From the NCBI GenBank assembly GCA_002835675.1, contig PIZR01000016.1, positions 1-53,430 on the forward strand: a stretch of DNA of 53,430 nt, written 5' to 3'. The notes under the pieces were generated by a model. It had not been told where the DNA came from. It saw nothing but the letters and a program-made list of their open reading frames with translations, and did not search any database. Made by a program: the position numbers and the translations under genes. This stretch comes from Bacillus sp. BA3. Lineage in GTDB: Bacteria > Bacillota > Bacilli > Bacillales > DSM-1321. This document shows, one piece after another, positions 1 to 8,466 of the stretch (position 1 is its first letter; each line of letters starts with the position of its first letter).

Positions 1-3000
1 GGGGGATTACTCTGCTTAGCCATTTATTGTAAGATTGCTGACTACTTCAAGTCGAAAATATTCATTTTCATTTCAATATTCACGTTTGCCATTACCTGCT
101 ATTTCGGATTGGCTTTTGTGACGCCGACTATTGCGTGGATGTTTTTGGCGATTGGCGTTCTTAATTTAATGCTATTATGGAATATTGAGCAATTGAAAAA
201 TCAAAAAGCACTAACGTTATTTAAACCATTCATTTTTCAATTTATCCAGTTTAAGATTATCGTGGAGACCTTTGTGATCCTGACGTTATTTTCAAGCAAC
301 TTGGTGTATTCGCTAACGTTGATGGTCTTTTCTGTTTTGTTTTTAATTATTTCGGTCAAATTCCAAAAAAAATATTATGAAATGGCTTTTAGCGCCGTTT
401 TCACGTATGGATATATCCATCTTGTTTATAACTCGTTTTTAAGTGAGTACATGATCACCGCATTTGCATTTGTACCAATCATTTTTACCATGCTATCGAA
501 ATATCTGGTTAAATCCAAAATGACTAAGCTTTCCAAGAACTTCAAGTTCACCAGTTTGATTGGGAGCGGGATCGTTTTCTTATATAGTAACGCGATGGTG
601 TACCAGGAGAACTATGCGCAAATATTCGTCGCGCTCATGTTAGTATCCGCTCAGCTTGCCTATGTTTCCCTTCAATCGAGAAATTCAAGTCTCACGTACC
701 CGGCTGTTGTTATTTTCGACTTAGCGTTACTATACCTTTTCTTTGCATTGCCAGTCTCTTTTTCTACCATCTTAAATCTGATTTTTGTTATTCAGGTCAT
801 TCAATATCTTGGAGTATATTTATATAATCGTCACCCAAGGTACATCCTGTTTAGGAAGAGTATCTTACTTATCTCCCCAATGATCATGTTAGTGATATTG
901 ACCATTAAATTCAGCGAAATGGATTGGCTTGCAGTTAGTGTGGCGCTCGCCATGATCTCTGGGCTTTTCTTCATCACATTTATAAAAGACGAAACAAAGC
1001 ATATGAAGGAAAATGCCTTATACGGATTTCCAATCACTTTCGTACTGGCTTTGGTTGCTTTCTATCCATATTTGATGGAGAGTTTAGAATGGGTTCGGTC
1101 AAATATCCCGCTCAGCGTCTATTTAATGGGTGTTTCACTGATTTCCATCGGTGCAGCTTACACATTTAAAAAGGGATATCATAAATTATTTCCAGTTTTT
1201 GCATATAGCGGACAGATTCTTTCCTGCCTTTCCTTGATATCGATTCCATTCGATTCACGGAATCCTTTGGAGGCAAGCGGAGTGATTGCCGTAGCTACCG
1301 CAATAAACGGCTGGTCCGTCCATATCCATCGGAAGCACATATTCTGGGTGCCTGTCGTGATTACAAGTGCCAGCTTATATGCTTCACTCTACGATGTTTT
1401 TGATTTTGCTTCAATGGTGCTGAGGATTGCGTTCGTGTTGCTCGGACCCATTATCTTTTTCCTATTAGGAGAATGGCTTGGGAAATATTCAAAAAATGGG
1501 AAACTGTATTTCATTTACGCAAGTCAACTTGCCAATTTACTGGCGATTCCTGTTGGATATTTGCTCATTATTTTTACGGAAAGCTCACCGTTACTATATG
1601 TTGCACAACTGTCGATTTATATTTTAAGTGCTTTAAGGGCGCATGTGAAATGGGAAAAATACGTTTTTACGTACCTAGGGTTTTCAGTCCTTTTCCTACA
1701 GGTCCATCTATTTGTGGTAAACATGGAGCAAATGGTATTCATTACATCAATATGCATGATGATTACAGCAGGAATCATAACCATTCTGTGGGCGTTATCC
1801 AATAAGAATTGGAAAGGCATCATTGAGTATTACCTTATTCCATTCATTCATTTAGGGATAAGCATATCCATTTTGGAAACGGCAATCCGGGACTTTCCAC
1901 TTAACCGCGAGTTAGTCTGGGTAGGAGTGATGACTGTACAGCTCTTGTTTGCCTGGTATCTGCTCATGCAAAGGAATTGGCGGAACTATGTTGCGGTTCC
2001 TCTAGGCCTGGCGTTCATCTTCTATAATATGTATGTAAATACATTAGCTCAGGTTATGGGGATTATCGTATTGCTTGTATGTATGGTTGTGATGATGATG
2101 GCTAGCAGACGCCTTTTCAAAGGATTGCTCAACCAAGAGGGAACGAAGAGAGTCATTGATTATTATCGAATTTTTGGCTTGTTATATCTGTGTACTCTGA
2201 ATCTGGAAGTGTTTATGAGCGATACAGATTCTGCGATTTTGGGGATTTTTGTTTCCCTGCTGTTGCCTAGCTACTTCATCCTGATGGGAAGATTCACGAT
2301 CTATAAGAAAGAAAAAAGCATTTACTCGGGAATAGCGGCAATCATCGGCCTTTTCCCGTTCATCAATATCATAGTTTATGCCCATACACTCCCAATCGTC
2401 ACGAGTTTAGCTGTTCTTTTTGGCTGTATGGCAGGAATGTTGTTGTTAAGCAGCCTGTATTCCAGCGGATTACTCAAGAAAAACGGATCAGGCATCATCA
2501 GCTTTGATCCTTTCAGGATTTATGGTTTATTCTTTTTGATCGATATGAATGCGGAGGTTTTTAATGATACTAAGCATCAGTTACTCCAAGTCTTTGTATC
2601 GCTGCTGTTAACCGCTTATTTCATTTTCCTGAGAAGCTTGACAGCGGAAAAGCTAGAAAGGAAAATCTATTCCAATATTGCTGCACTAGTCAGTCTGTAT
2701 CCCTTCTTAATCATAGTCGGCTATGCCGACAGCTTATCTGTTGTAATGGGATTGCTATTCCTTTTTGGCTGTATGTCAGGGATGCTGCTTTTAAGCCGGC
2801 GTTATTTCGATGGTTTAATCAAAAAGGAAGAAACAGGAATCACCTTCGATGCATACAGGATATATGGCCTGCTGTTTTTACTGGCCATGAATCGGGGATT
2901 TCCAGCAACTGAAACATTGACCCAGTTACTCGAAGTTTTTGTATCGCTCTTGATCACGGTTTACTTCATCTTGATTGGAAGTTTCACAAAGGATGTAAAA

Positions 3001-3888
3001 GAAAAGGGCATCTACGTTTGGCTGACGGGAGTTCTCAGTTTGTATCCGTATTGGATCATCATCATGTATGCGGACACATTACAGCCTTTCGTTGGAACGG
3101 CAGTCCTTTTTGGGTGTACGGCCATAATGGTCCTGCTAAGCAAGAAATACTTTAAAGGCTTGCTTGATAAAGGCGGGGCAGGACTTCAATTGGATTTTTA
3201 CAGAGTCTATGGTCTGCTGTTTCTTCTTGCCATGAACATGGATGTTTTGACAGGGGGACCGGCACATTTCATTTTGGAAATCATCGCGGCACTTCTGATT
3301 CCGGCCTATTTCATTTTGATGAGAAGCATGACGACAGGCATGTTGGAAAGAAAATCCCAGTTGGCAGCAGCGATTTTGTTCAGCCTATATCCGTATTGGG
3401 TCATTGTCGATCAGCTCACGATCCCTCCTGTACTTGAGGAGGAGGTGAATATTCTGCCGCTGTTCATTGTCAGCACCACTCTGCTGAGGAAAATCTTTGT
3501 TAAAGGCAAAATCACACAATATATCGAAAGCGGTATTGTTTTCCTTTTGTTTTTAGCCCTGATCATTGATGCAATGGCAGGAAACACCTTATATGATGCC
3601 CTCATTATCGGAACCGTGTCATTGGCAGCAATGCTCTTTGGATTCATGATGAAATACAAATCCTATTTCATCGCTGGAACTGGGACGATTTTATTCAATG
3701 TCTATATGAATACCAATTCTATGTGGAGCGAGATGCCATGGTGGCTGTATTTAATCATCGGTGGAGGGCTGCTTATCGGAATTGCATCTTTCTTTGAATG
3801 GAAAAAACAAAAAGACAATCGGACATCGAAGGAGGTTCTTGAGAAAAATAAACAAAGGATCAAGAATTGGTTCAATCGGTGGAATTAA
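1..3888 (+). CDS. Giant polytopic membrane protein with four tandem ~115-residue repeats (5'-partial)
   Basis: The reading frame is open from base 1, so the window cuts off the start; 1295 residues are visible. A TTG at 109 is only an internal possible start. Almost the whole protein is hydrophobic helices separated by short basic loops, so it is a many-pass membrane protein. In the C-terminal third (numbered from 109) a unit beginning R-[IV]-[FY]-G-L-[LF]-[YF]-L recurs at residues 687, 803, 917 and 1032. Each unit also carries FVSLL, YF-I-L-[MR]-[GR]-S, a tyrosine-rich LYP segment and an LFGC[MT] segment. The protein ends in a charged tail (EWKKQKDN onward). I do not recognise a characterised family. 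Very long Bacillaceae membrane proteins of this look are usually labelled hypothetical. Function is not inferable; the repeats suggest expansion by internal duplication. Confidence 0.85.
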   Translation, partial: GGLLCLAIYCKIADYFKSKIFIFISIFTFAITCYFGLAFVTPTIAWMFLAIGVLNLMLLWNIEQLKNQKALTLFKPFIFQFIQFKIIVETFVILTLFSSNLVYSLTLMVFSVLFLIISVKFQKKYYEMAFSAVFTYGYIHLVYNSFLSEYMITAFAFVPIIFTMLSKYLVKSKMTKLSKNFKFTSLIGSGIVFLYSNAMVYQENYAQIFVALMLVSAQLAYVSLQSRNSSLTYPAVVIFDLALLYLFFALPVSFSTILNLIFVIQVIQYLGVYLYNRHPRYILFRKSILLISPMIMLVILTIKFSEMDWLAVSVALAMISGLFFITFIKDETKHMKENALYGFPITFVLALVAFYPYLMESLEWVRSNIPLSVYLMGVSLISIGAAYTFKKGYHKLFPVFAYSGQILSCLSLISIPFDSRNPLEASGVIAVATAINGWSVHIHRKHIFWVPVVITSASLYASLYDVFDFASMVLRIAFVLLGPIIFFLLGEWLGKYSKNGKLYFIYASQLANLLAIPVGYLLIIFTESSPLLYVAQLSIYILSALRAHVKWEKYVFTYLGFSVLFLQVHLFVVNMEQMVFITSICMMITAGIITILWALSNKNWKGIIEYYLIPFIHLGISISILETAIRDFPLNRELVWVGVMTVQLLFAWYLLMQRNWRNYVAVPLGLAFIFYNMYVNTLAQVMGIIVLLVCMVVMMMASRRLFKGLLNQEGTKRVIDYYRIFGLLYLCTLNLEVFMSDTDSAILGIFVSLLLPSYFILMGRFTIYKKEKSIYSGIAAIIGLFPFINIIVYAHTLPIVTSLAVLFGCMAGMLLLSSLYSSGLLKKNGSGIISFDPFRIYGLFFLIDMNAEVFNDTKHQLLQVFVSLLLTAYFIFLRSLTAEKLERKIYSNIAALVSLYPFLIIVGYADSLSVVMGLLFLFGCMSGMLLLSRRYFDGLIKKEETGITFDAYRIYGLLFLLAMNRGFPATETLTQLLEVFVSLLITVYFILIGSFTKDVKEKGIYVWLTGVLSLYPYWIIIMYADTLQPFVGTAVLFGCTAIMVLLSKKYFKGLLDKGGAGLQLDFYRVYGLLFLLAMNMDVLTGGPAHFILEIIAALLIPAYFILMRSMTTGMLERKSQLAAAILFSLYPYWVIVDQLTIPPVLEEEVNILPLFIVSTTLLRKIFVKGKITQYIESGIVFLLFLALIIDAMAGNTLYDALIIGTVSLAAMLFGFMMKYKSYFIAGTGTILFNVYMNTNSMWSEMPWWLYLIIGGGLLIGIASFFEWKKQKDNRTSKEVLEKNKQRIKNWFNRWN

Positions 3889-3957
3889 TGAAGAAGGAAA
3901 TGGAATGCGTCAAATACCCAAGCTCTTAACCTTGGACGAAAATTCAAAGGAAATCTC

Positions 3958-3995
3958 AAAAAGGGTTCGGAATTTATAAATTCCGAACCCTTTTT
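3958..3995. terminator. Bidirectional terminator, perfect palindrome
   Basis: Bases 3958-3995 form an uninterrupted self-complementary sequence. GGGTTCGGAATTTA meets its exact reverse complement with no loop bases, flanked by AAAAA and TTTTT. It lies between convergent genes (the membrane protein ending at 3888 and the small minus-strand gene ending at 4015), so it can terminate both. Confidence 0.85.
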
Positions 3996-4014
3996 GTCTG
4001 CAAACCGAGAGTAC

Positions 4015-4263
4015 TTAAAAGCTCTCTTTCTCTGCTTCTATTTTTTTTATTTCCTCTTCCCAATCATGAATTTCTATTTCCCACTGATCTATATTAGTTT
4101 GCAAAACATTAATTAAAAATGGTGAAAGGGCATTTCTATATTTTTTTAATTCTTGAATTAATTTCACTCGATCTTCAGTTAAACCTTGCACTAATTTTTT
4201 CTTATTTTCCAAATTTGCATAGACAAAAACTGGTCTGAATTTTCGTATCTCATTATCATGCAT
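4015..4263 (-). CDS. Small charged helical protein, unknown function (82 aa)
   Basis: The frame is open up to a TTG at 4311, but the best start is the ATG at 4261-4263 (MHDNEIRKFRP). AAAGGAG sits about 11 bases upstream of it, and the upstream TTG has no ribosome site. The protein is 82 residues and rich in Lys, Glu and Leu. The second half (QWEIEIHDWEEEIKKIEAE) is predicted amphipathic helix or short coiled coil. There is no signal peptide, Cys pair or recognisable domain. It is separated by about 100 bp from the next minus-strand gene upstream and ends at a shared palindromic terminator. Function unknown; reality of the gene is supported by the good Shine-Dalgarno. Confidence 0.55.
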   Translation of the reverse strand: MHDNEIRKFRPVFVYANLENKKKLVQGLTEDRVKLIQELKKYRNALSPFLINVLQTNIDQWEIEIHDWEEEIKKIEAEKESF

Positions 4264-4369
4264 ATCAGTTGTAACTCCTTTAAAATTGAGTAAAAAATTA
4301 AGCTTCATCAATCCAGTTCATCTAATTCTTGTGTATACAAAAACGCTTGGATTTCTCCAAGCGAAAAGC

Positions 4370-5296
4370 TCAAGACGAACAAGAACTGCATGAAGAACAG
4401 CTTGAAGAGGAATCAGAACTGCTGTCATGGGAACCGTTATGGCCACCATGATCTGCATGGCCGGATCCAGTGGAAACTGTGTTCGGTTCATTACCGAAAA
4501 TATCTTTAAATTCGCTGTCGAAATCATCGGTGCTTGCATAAGTGAAATAGGCGGGAGCTGCGTAGTCAGTCTGATCGTACGTTTTCCGCCAATTCAATTC
4601 TGACATGGGGCGATTTTCTTTAAATTGGGAAGTGAAAGATTCAAAGGTCCGTTCCGCCTGTATACTTGTCGGTTTCCGCATATATTTCTCTTTTAACTGC
4701 TCCAGCTCCAACGTTTCAAAATCTCGGAGAAGCGTTAGCCCTTTATCATGTTTGAAAAATTTGCCCCATTTTTGAATGGAATGGGAGTCCACCGTAAATA
4801 GCTGTACATAGTAAAAGTCAAAAAGAGTGCGCTCATCGGGTTTGAAAACAGGTTCTGAATGAGGATGGTGCTGAATGGTCCTACCGATGAAAACCTGGCA
4901 AAACTCATCATATTCCTGTCTATAGTTCAGCATGATATGCCATAACTCATCGATGACTGAATTAAACATTTCAACTTTTCCAAACACTGCAGCCATAATC
5001 AAATAGCGTTTCAATTCACGCCAAGCCTGATTGACCTTTAACTGTGAGTCCCGAGGATGCTTCAGGCGGAATTCAGCATTGACTTTTTCCATATAATTGA
5101 AATCCAGTGCTTTATTAAGCTTTTCTATCAATGCTTCTGAAACGATTTCCGTTGCATGCAGATCTAAAGTTTCACCATGGTATTTACGGAATTCATTTTG
5201 ATAGCGTTCTAATTTAGCTGGTTCACTTAGCCCTTTAACGAAATTGACCAGGAAAACAGCAAAAATTGCCGCAAGAATGACATAAAAGAAGGTCAT
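4370..5296 (-). CDS. Membrane-anchored DELWH-motif protein with Ser/Cys-rich tail
   Basis: 308 residues, ATG preceded by AAGAGGAG at good spacing. Residues 2-20 form one hydrophobic helix, likely a membrane anchor. The central domain contains D116-E-L-W-H120, followed by a Tyr, FC, a Gly-Arg and a HHPH run. This pattern resembles the DELWH...Y..FC...G...H.P signature of the glycine-rich-domain / DUF1399-like family (established family; assignment here is inference from the motif). The C-terminus is low-complexity: a His/Gly/Asp-rich stretch followed by Ser and evenly spaced Cys (CSSCSSCSS at the end), which could bind metal or be lipid-modified. The biochemical role is unknown. It is transcribed toward the small 4015-4263 gene and could share a transcript with it. 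Confidence 0.75.
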   Translation of the reverse strand: MTFFYVILAAIFAVFLVNFVKGLSEPAKLERYQNEFRKYHGETLDLHATEIVSEALIEKLNKALDFNYMEKVNAEFRLKHPRDSQLKVNQAWRELKRYLIMAAVFGKVEMFNSVIDELWHIMLNYRQEYDEFCQVFIGRTIQHHPHSEPVFKPDERTLFDFYYVQLFTVDSHSIQKWGKFFKHDKGLTLLRDFETLELEQLKEKYMRKPTSIQAERTFESFTSQFKENRPMSELNWRKTYDQTDYAAPAYFTYASTDDFDSEFKDIFGNEPNTVSTGSGHADHGGHNGSHDSSSDSSSSCSSCSSCSS

Positions 5297-5547
5297 CTTT
5301 GTCCACTCCTCTTAATCTATGGATATATTGCTTTAACATTATCTTACATGTTAATGGAAGGGATTGTAAGTTGTTTCATCTAAAATGTTCCATTGGCGGA
5401 AATTGATTAAGCTGGTGAGGTTGCATGACAATACCCCGAATCGGGTATCGTCCTTTCCTTGGCATGTAAGGGGTTTTTAGTTAAAAATCAAGCGCTTCAA
5501 ATAATGCCTCATATCTAGTATAGTTAGAGAGGAAAAGGGGTGAAGGC

Positions 5548-5778
5548 ATGTACTTGACAGTAAAAGAGACTGCGGAATATCTATCGATGCCGGAATCTTA
5601 TATAGAAAGTTTGATCGTTCAAAATAAAATTCGCACCGTTCATGATGGTGAGCAGCATTTGATTTTTAAAGATCAGTTTAATATGCATCTTGAACAGATG
5701 GAGAAATATAAGAAGGATTTAGCGGATTATTATAACGAACCCATCCCCGAAGATATCGATGTGAAGGATGAAGATTAA
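5548..5778 (+). CDS. Excisionase-like helix-turn-helix DNA-binding protein (76 aa)
   Basis: The ATG is preceded by GGAAAAGGGGTGAAGG. Residues 1-50 (YLTVKETAEYLSMPESYI...) match the winged-HTH pattern of the MerR-like/excisionase (HTH_17) superfamily: a TVKE-AEYL recognition helix start, then a hydrophobic IVQNKI-R segment and a wing with a DG turn. The C-terminal 25 residues are acidic (PEDIDVKDED). Stand-alone proteins of this size in Bacillus are annotated as excisionase-family or helix-turn-helix domain proteins. No integrase, att site or phage genes flank it, so a role as a host transcription regulator or nucleoid-associated factor is as likely as recombination directionality. The 134-bp repeat element lies immediately downstream. 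Confidence 0.75.
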   Translation: MYLTVKETAEYLSMPESYIESLIVQNKIRTVHDGEQHLIFKDQFNMHLEQMEKYKKDLADYYNEPIPEDIDVKDED

Positions 5779-5789
5779 CATCTGCCCAT

Positions 5790-5923
5790 TTGGTTGATTG
5801 GTGCGTAAGGTGCGAGACTCCTGCGGGAAAAGCGCGTCTAGAGGAGACCCCGCCGGCGCAAGCTGAGGAGGCTCCGCGACCGCCCGCGGAAAGCGAGTGG
5901 CTGGAGCGGAAATCAACGTCCAA
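5790..5923. repeat. 134-bp GC-rich structured intergenic repeat element
   Basis: The ends are complementary (TTGGTTGATT at 5790-5799 against AATCAACGTCCAA at 5911-5923). The interior is far more GC-rich than its surroundings and contains blocks GCGAGACTCCTGCGGGA, GGAGACCCCG, GCGCAAGCTGAGGAGGCTC and GGAAAGCGAGTGGCTGGAGCGGAAATCAACG (last block given in part: positions 5889-5918). I recall this block order as a common dispersed intergenic element in Bacillaceae genomes; that is memory, not a search result. Open frames across it on the minus strand are artefacts of its GC content. It is followed by two hairpins (5947-5981 and 5989-6015). Confidence 0.65.
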
Positions 5924-5988
5924 ATTCTAAAAAACAATAAAAAAGCTTAGACATACTCGATTTTCATTGAGTTTGTCTAAAGTCTGGC

Positions 5989-6015
5989 ATCTGCCGATTT
6001 GGCAGATGTTTTTTC
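5989..6015 (+). terminator. Rho-independent terminator
   Basis: CATCTGCC (5989-5996) pairs with GGCAGATG (6002-6009) across a 5-base loop, followed by a T run. A second imperfect hairpin (TAGACATACTC / GAGTTTGTCTA, 5947-5981) lies just upstream. The stretch 5779-6206 holds no gene: only the repeat element, these two hairpins and AT-rich spacer before the AI-2E-type gene. Confidence 0.75.
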
Positions 6016-6206
6016 ATGCAGAAAGTGCTGAGAAATTAATGGTCGAATTTTCGAAAACGGTCTTAACTACGTCTTCATCCTGAGTCTTACCCATTCAAAT
6101 AATTTTGTTGTCAATGGAAGGTAATTGTAGTAGAATTCCTCAATTCCGTGTAAAATGAAAGGTAGATGGAATTATCACGGCAGAATGGTAGTTAGGAGAT
6201 AGGTAA

Positions 6207-7226
6207 GTGGTAAAAGAGTATTTGCAAAGCGAAGGTTTTTCAAGGTTAATTACATTAATTGTATTAGTTCTCTTTTTAATAAGCATCGGCAGTATGGTTA
6301 ATATCGTGTTATTCACATTTGTTTTCACTTTCCTGATGGGAAGGCTGGAGCAATTTATCATGATTCGGCTGAATAAAGTGATGCATATCAACTCTAAGGT
6401 TGTTATAAGCTTTTTATATGCAGTCGTCATTTCTTGTTTAGCCATCGTTCTTTATAAATATCTACCGGTCATTACGCTACAATTCACGGAATTAGTGACA
6501 CAGATCGTTTTCTTCTTTCAACATCCACCAGATAGCAGGGTCATTCAATATGCCATTAATATAATGAACGAGCTGCGATCGCCGCTCGATCTTCAAACAC
6601 AGATGAATACACTCTATCTTTATATATCCGATTTCGGTAAACTGGCATTTCAAATTTTCATTTCCATGTTGCTTAGTCTATTTTTCTTATTGGAAAAAGA
6701 TAAAATCATTCGTTTCACTTCTAAATTCAAGCGGGCCAAATTTAAATCTTTCTTTATAAACTTAAGCCACTTTGGCGTCAAATTCATCAATTCATTCGGA
6801 AAGGTGATTGAGGTCCAGTTCTTGATAGCCATTACGAATGCTGTCCTATCTGTAACTTTCTTATGGATTCTTGGCTTCCCGCAGTTGCTCGGTCTAGGGA
6901 TCATGATTTTCTTCCTGGGTTTGATTCCGGTTGCAGGGGTCATCATCTCCCTCATTCCACTTAGTATGATTGCCTATAGTATCGGCGGCATGCCCAAAGT
7001 GATTGCTGTATTAATCATGATAGTTGTAATCCATGCAATTGAAAGCTATATTTTAAATCCGAAATTCATGTCGGCAAAAACAAATCTTCCAACATTTTTC
7101 ACCTTCATCATCCTATTGTTTTCCGAGCATTTCCTTGGGATATGGGGATTGATCATCGGAATACCGATTTTCATCTTCCTGTTGGATATGTTAGATATTG
7201 AAGAGGGGAATAAGGAAGTTCCATAA
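6207..7226 (+). CDS. AI-2E family (UPF0118) membrane permease
   Basis: 339 residues with GTG start at 6207; TTAGGAG lies 8 bases upstream. The topology is typical of the AI-2E/TqsA exporter-like family. Two N-terminal helices lead to a long amphipathic region containing QFTELVTQIVFFFQ and the LDLQTQ segment. The C-terminal helices follow, with the family's GLIPVAGVIISLIPL stretch near residues 235-255, ESYILNPKFMSAKTNLP near 278-295, and GIWGLIIGIPIF close to the end. Family members are about 330-370 residues, so this one is complete. Bacillus genomes carry several paralogues and the substrate (peptide, ion or signal) cannot be read from sequence. It is monocistronic: its own terminator follows directly. 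Confidence 0.85.
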   Translation: MVKEYLQSEGFSRLITLIVLVLFLISIGSMVNIVLFTFVFTFLMGRLEQFIMIRLNKVMHINSKVVISFLYAVVISCLAIVLYKYLPVITLQFTELVTQIVFFFQHPPDSRVIQYAINIMNELRSPLDLQTQMNTLYLYISDFGKLAFQIFISMLLSLFFLLEKDKIIRFTSKFKRAKFKSFFINLSHFGVKFINSFGKVIEVQFLIAITNAVLSVTFLWILGFPQLLGLGIMIFFLGLIPVAGVIISLIPLSMIAYSIGGMPKVIAVLIMIVVIHAIESYILNPKFMSAKTNLPTFFTFIILLFSEHFLGIWGLIIGIPIFIFLLDMLDIEEGNKEVP

Positions 7227-7237
7227 TAATCATTTGA

Positions 7238-7273
7238 GCAGCGGCCACGCTAATATGGCCGCTGCTTATTTTT
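7238..7273 (+). terminator. Rho-independent terminator
   Basis: GCAGCGGCCA (7238-7247) and TGGCCGCTGC (7256-7265) form a 10-bp perfect stem with an 8-base loop, then TTATTTTTG. It closes the AI-2E permease gene. The rest of the gap to 7565 holds AT-rich spacer and the importer promoter described next. Confidence 0.85.
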
Positions 7274-7445
7274 GTTCTATTAAACCTTTTGAAAGGTGGC
7301 ACTATCTATTTTCAATATAATATCCATTAATTCGAAAAAAGGGTAAAAGGGTGCATCTTTCCCCATTGGAGCTTAGCTGCGTATTTGATTTACCAAGTTA
7401 ATTGATTAAAATTTTATTTTACTAAAGTTATTTGTCGACTTTTTA

Positions 7446-7490
7446 TTGCATAAAAAAACAAATAAACGTATAATATTCTTAAAAGAATAT
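7446..7490 (+). promoter_or_regulatory. SigmaA promoter of amino-acid ABC importer with overlapping palindrome
   Basis: TTGCAT at 7446-7451, a 17-bp spacer and TATAAT at 7469-7474 make a strong sigmaA promoter. An 18-bp dyad, ATATTCTT-AA-AAGAATAT, occupies 7473-7490. It overlaps the last bases of the -10 box and the expected start site near 7481, which is the position of a repressor operator. The regulator is not identified; the dyad is partly CodY-like and partly ARG-box-like but matches neither cleanly. Confidence 0.7.
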
Positions 7491-7565
7491 ACTGAATGTT
7501 CTCTAAAGTTAGATTTATCTGTTTTTTTAAAAAAGAGAGTTTACGAGAGAGAAGAGGGGATTATT

Positions 7566-8387
7566 TTGAAAAAGGTTTCTTTTTTAGTGTTTGCCATGGT
7601 AGCTTCTTTGTTACTAGTCATGACAGGATGCGGGAAGGGTAAGGAAGTCTCGACAACTGGTAATGAAGAAGAGTCCAATGGAAAAACACTCAGGATCGTG
7701 ACGGACGCCAACTATGCTCCATTTGAATATCTTGAAGGCGATAAGATTGTAGGATTCGATGTTGATTTCATCAATGCCGTTGCAAAAGAAGCGGGTTATG
7801 AAGTTAAATTGGAAACTGTTGGCTGGGATCCGATTTTTGTTGAAATCGAAGGTAAGAGAGCGGATGTCGCCATATCTGCGATTACAGTGAATGACGAAAG
7901 AAAACAATCTTATGACTTCTCGGTTCCGTATTTCTTATCCACAAACAAGATTCTCGTTCCTGAGAATAGTGATATAAAATCTGGAGATGAATTGAAAGGA
8001 AACGTCATTGCCGTTCAGACCGGTACTACTGGACAGGAAGCGGTAGAGAAACTCCTTGGAAAGAATCACAAGGATATCAAAAAATTCGAAAATAATAACC
8101 TGGCCATTCAGGAATTACTAAAAGGCGGAGCTGCGGCTGTCGTAGCTGATAATACGGTTGTTGAAGAATATGTGAAAAATAACCCCGATCAAAAACTGAA
8201 AGTCGTTGAAGATAGCAAAAGTTTCAATGAGGAGTTTTATGGTCTTATGTTCCCAAAAGGCAGTGAATTGAAATCGGAGTTCGATAAAGCCGTGAATGCC
8301 ATTTATGAAAATGGGAAATATGCAGAAATATATAAAGAGTGGTTTGGTACTGATCCAGATATAGAAACATTGAAATCACAACAATAA
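7566..8387 (+). CDS. Amino-acid ABC transporter substrate-binding lipoprotein
   Basis: Start chosen at TTG 7566 (KKVSFLVFAMVASLLL), preceded by AGAGGGGATT. The longer open frame to 7446 runs through the promoter and has no ribosome site. This gives 273 residues. The first 20 residues are a lipoprotein signal with lipobox VMTGC, so the mature protein is lipid-anchored on the outer face of the membrane. The body is a family-3 solute-binding protein: ANYAPFEY near the mature N-terminus, GFDVDF, then GKRADVAISAITVNDERK, and an ATP-independent hinge region ending in YKEWFGTDP. Gene order and sizes (273/218/240) resemble B. subtilis ArtPQR (YqiXYZ), an arginine importer, but polar or basic amino-acid specificity is inferred only. 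Confidence 0.9.
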   Translation: MKKVSFLVFAMVASLLLVMTGCGKGKEVSTTGNEEESNGKTLRIVTDANYAPFEYLEGDKIVGFDVDFINAVAKEAGYEVKLETVGWDPIFVEIEGKRADVAISAITVNDERKQSYDFSVPYFLSTNKILVPENSDIKSGDELKGNVIAVQTGTTGQEAVEKLLGKNHKDIKKFENNNLAIQELLKGGAAAVVADNTVVEEYVKNNPDQKLKVVEDSKSFNEEFYGLMFPKGSELKSEFDKAVNAIYENGKYAEIYKEWFGTDPDIETLKSQQ

Positions 8388-8410
8388 AAATAAATGGATA
8401 GTAAAAAGAT

Positions 8411-8446
8411 TGCGTAACTTTACGTGTGAAGTTACGCAGTTTTTTT
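8411..8446 (+). terminator. Intra-operon terminator/attenuator between binding protein and permease
   Basis: TGCGTAACTT (8411-8420) pairs perfectly with AAGTTACGCA (8429-8438), then a run of seven T. It lies between the binding-protein stop and the permease ribosome site (TTAGGAGGGAA). A partial terminator here would make the binding protein more abundant than the membrane components, as is common for such importers. Confidence 0.85.
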
Positions 8447-8466
8447 GGCCTTAGGAGGGAAACAAA

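Noticed and set aside
5548..5778. Excisionase-like gene as a sign of an integrated element
   Set aside because: No integrase, phage gene or att-like direct repeat nearby; the protein is equally common as a stand-alone regulator.
5678..5937. Two open frames on the minus strand over the GC-rich repeat
   Set aside because: Low-complexity translations without ribosome sites; explained by the structured repeat at 5790-5923.
7227..7445. T-box or other amino-acid riboswitch ahead of the ABC importer
   Set aside because: No AGGGTGGNACCGCG or specifier-loop signature; the region upstream of the promoter is plain AT-rich spacer after a terminator.
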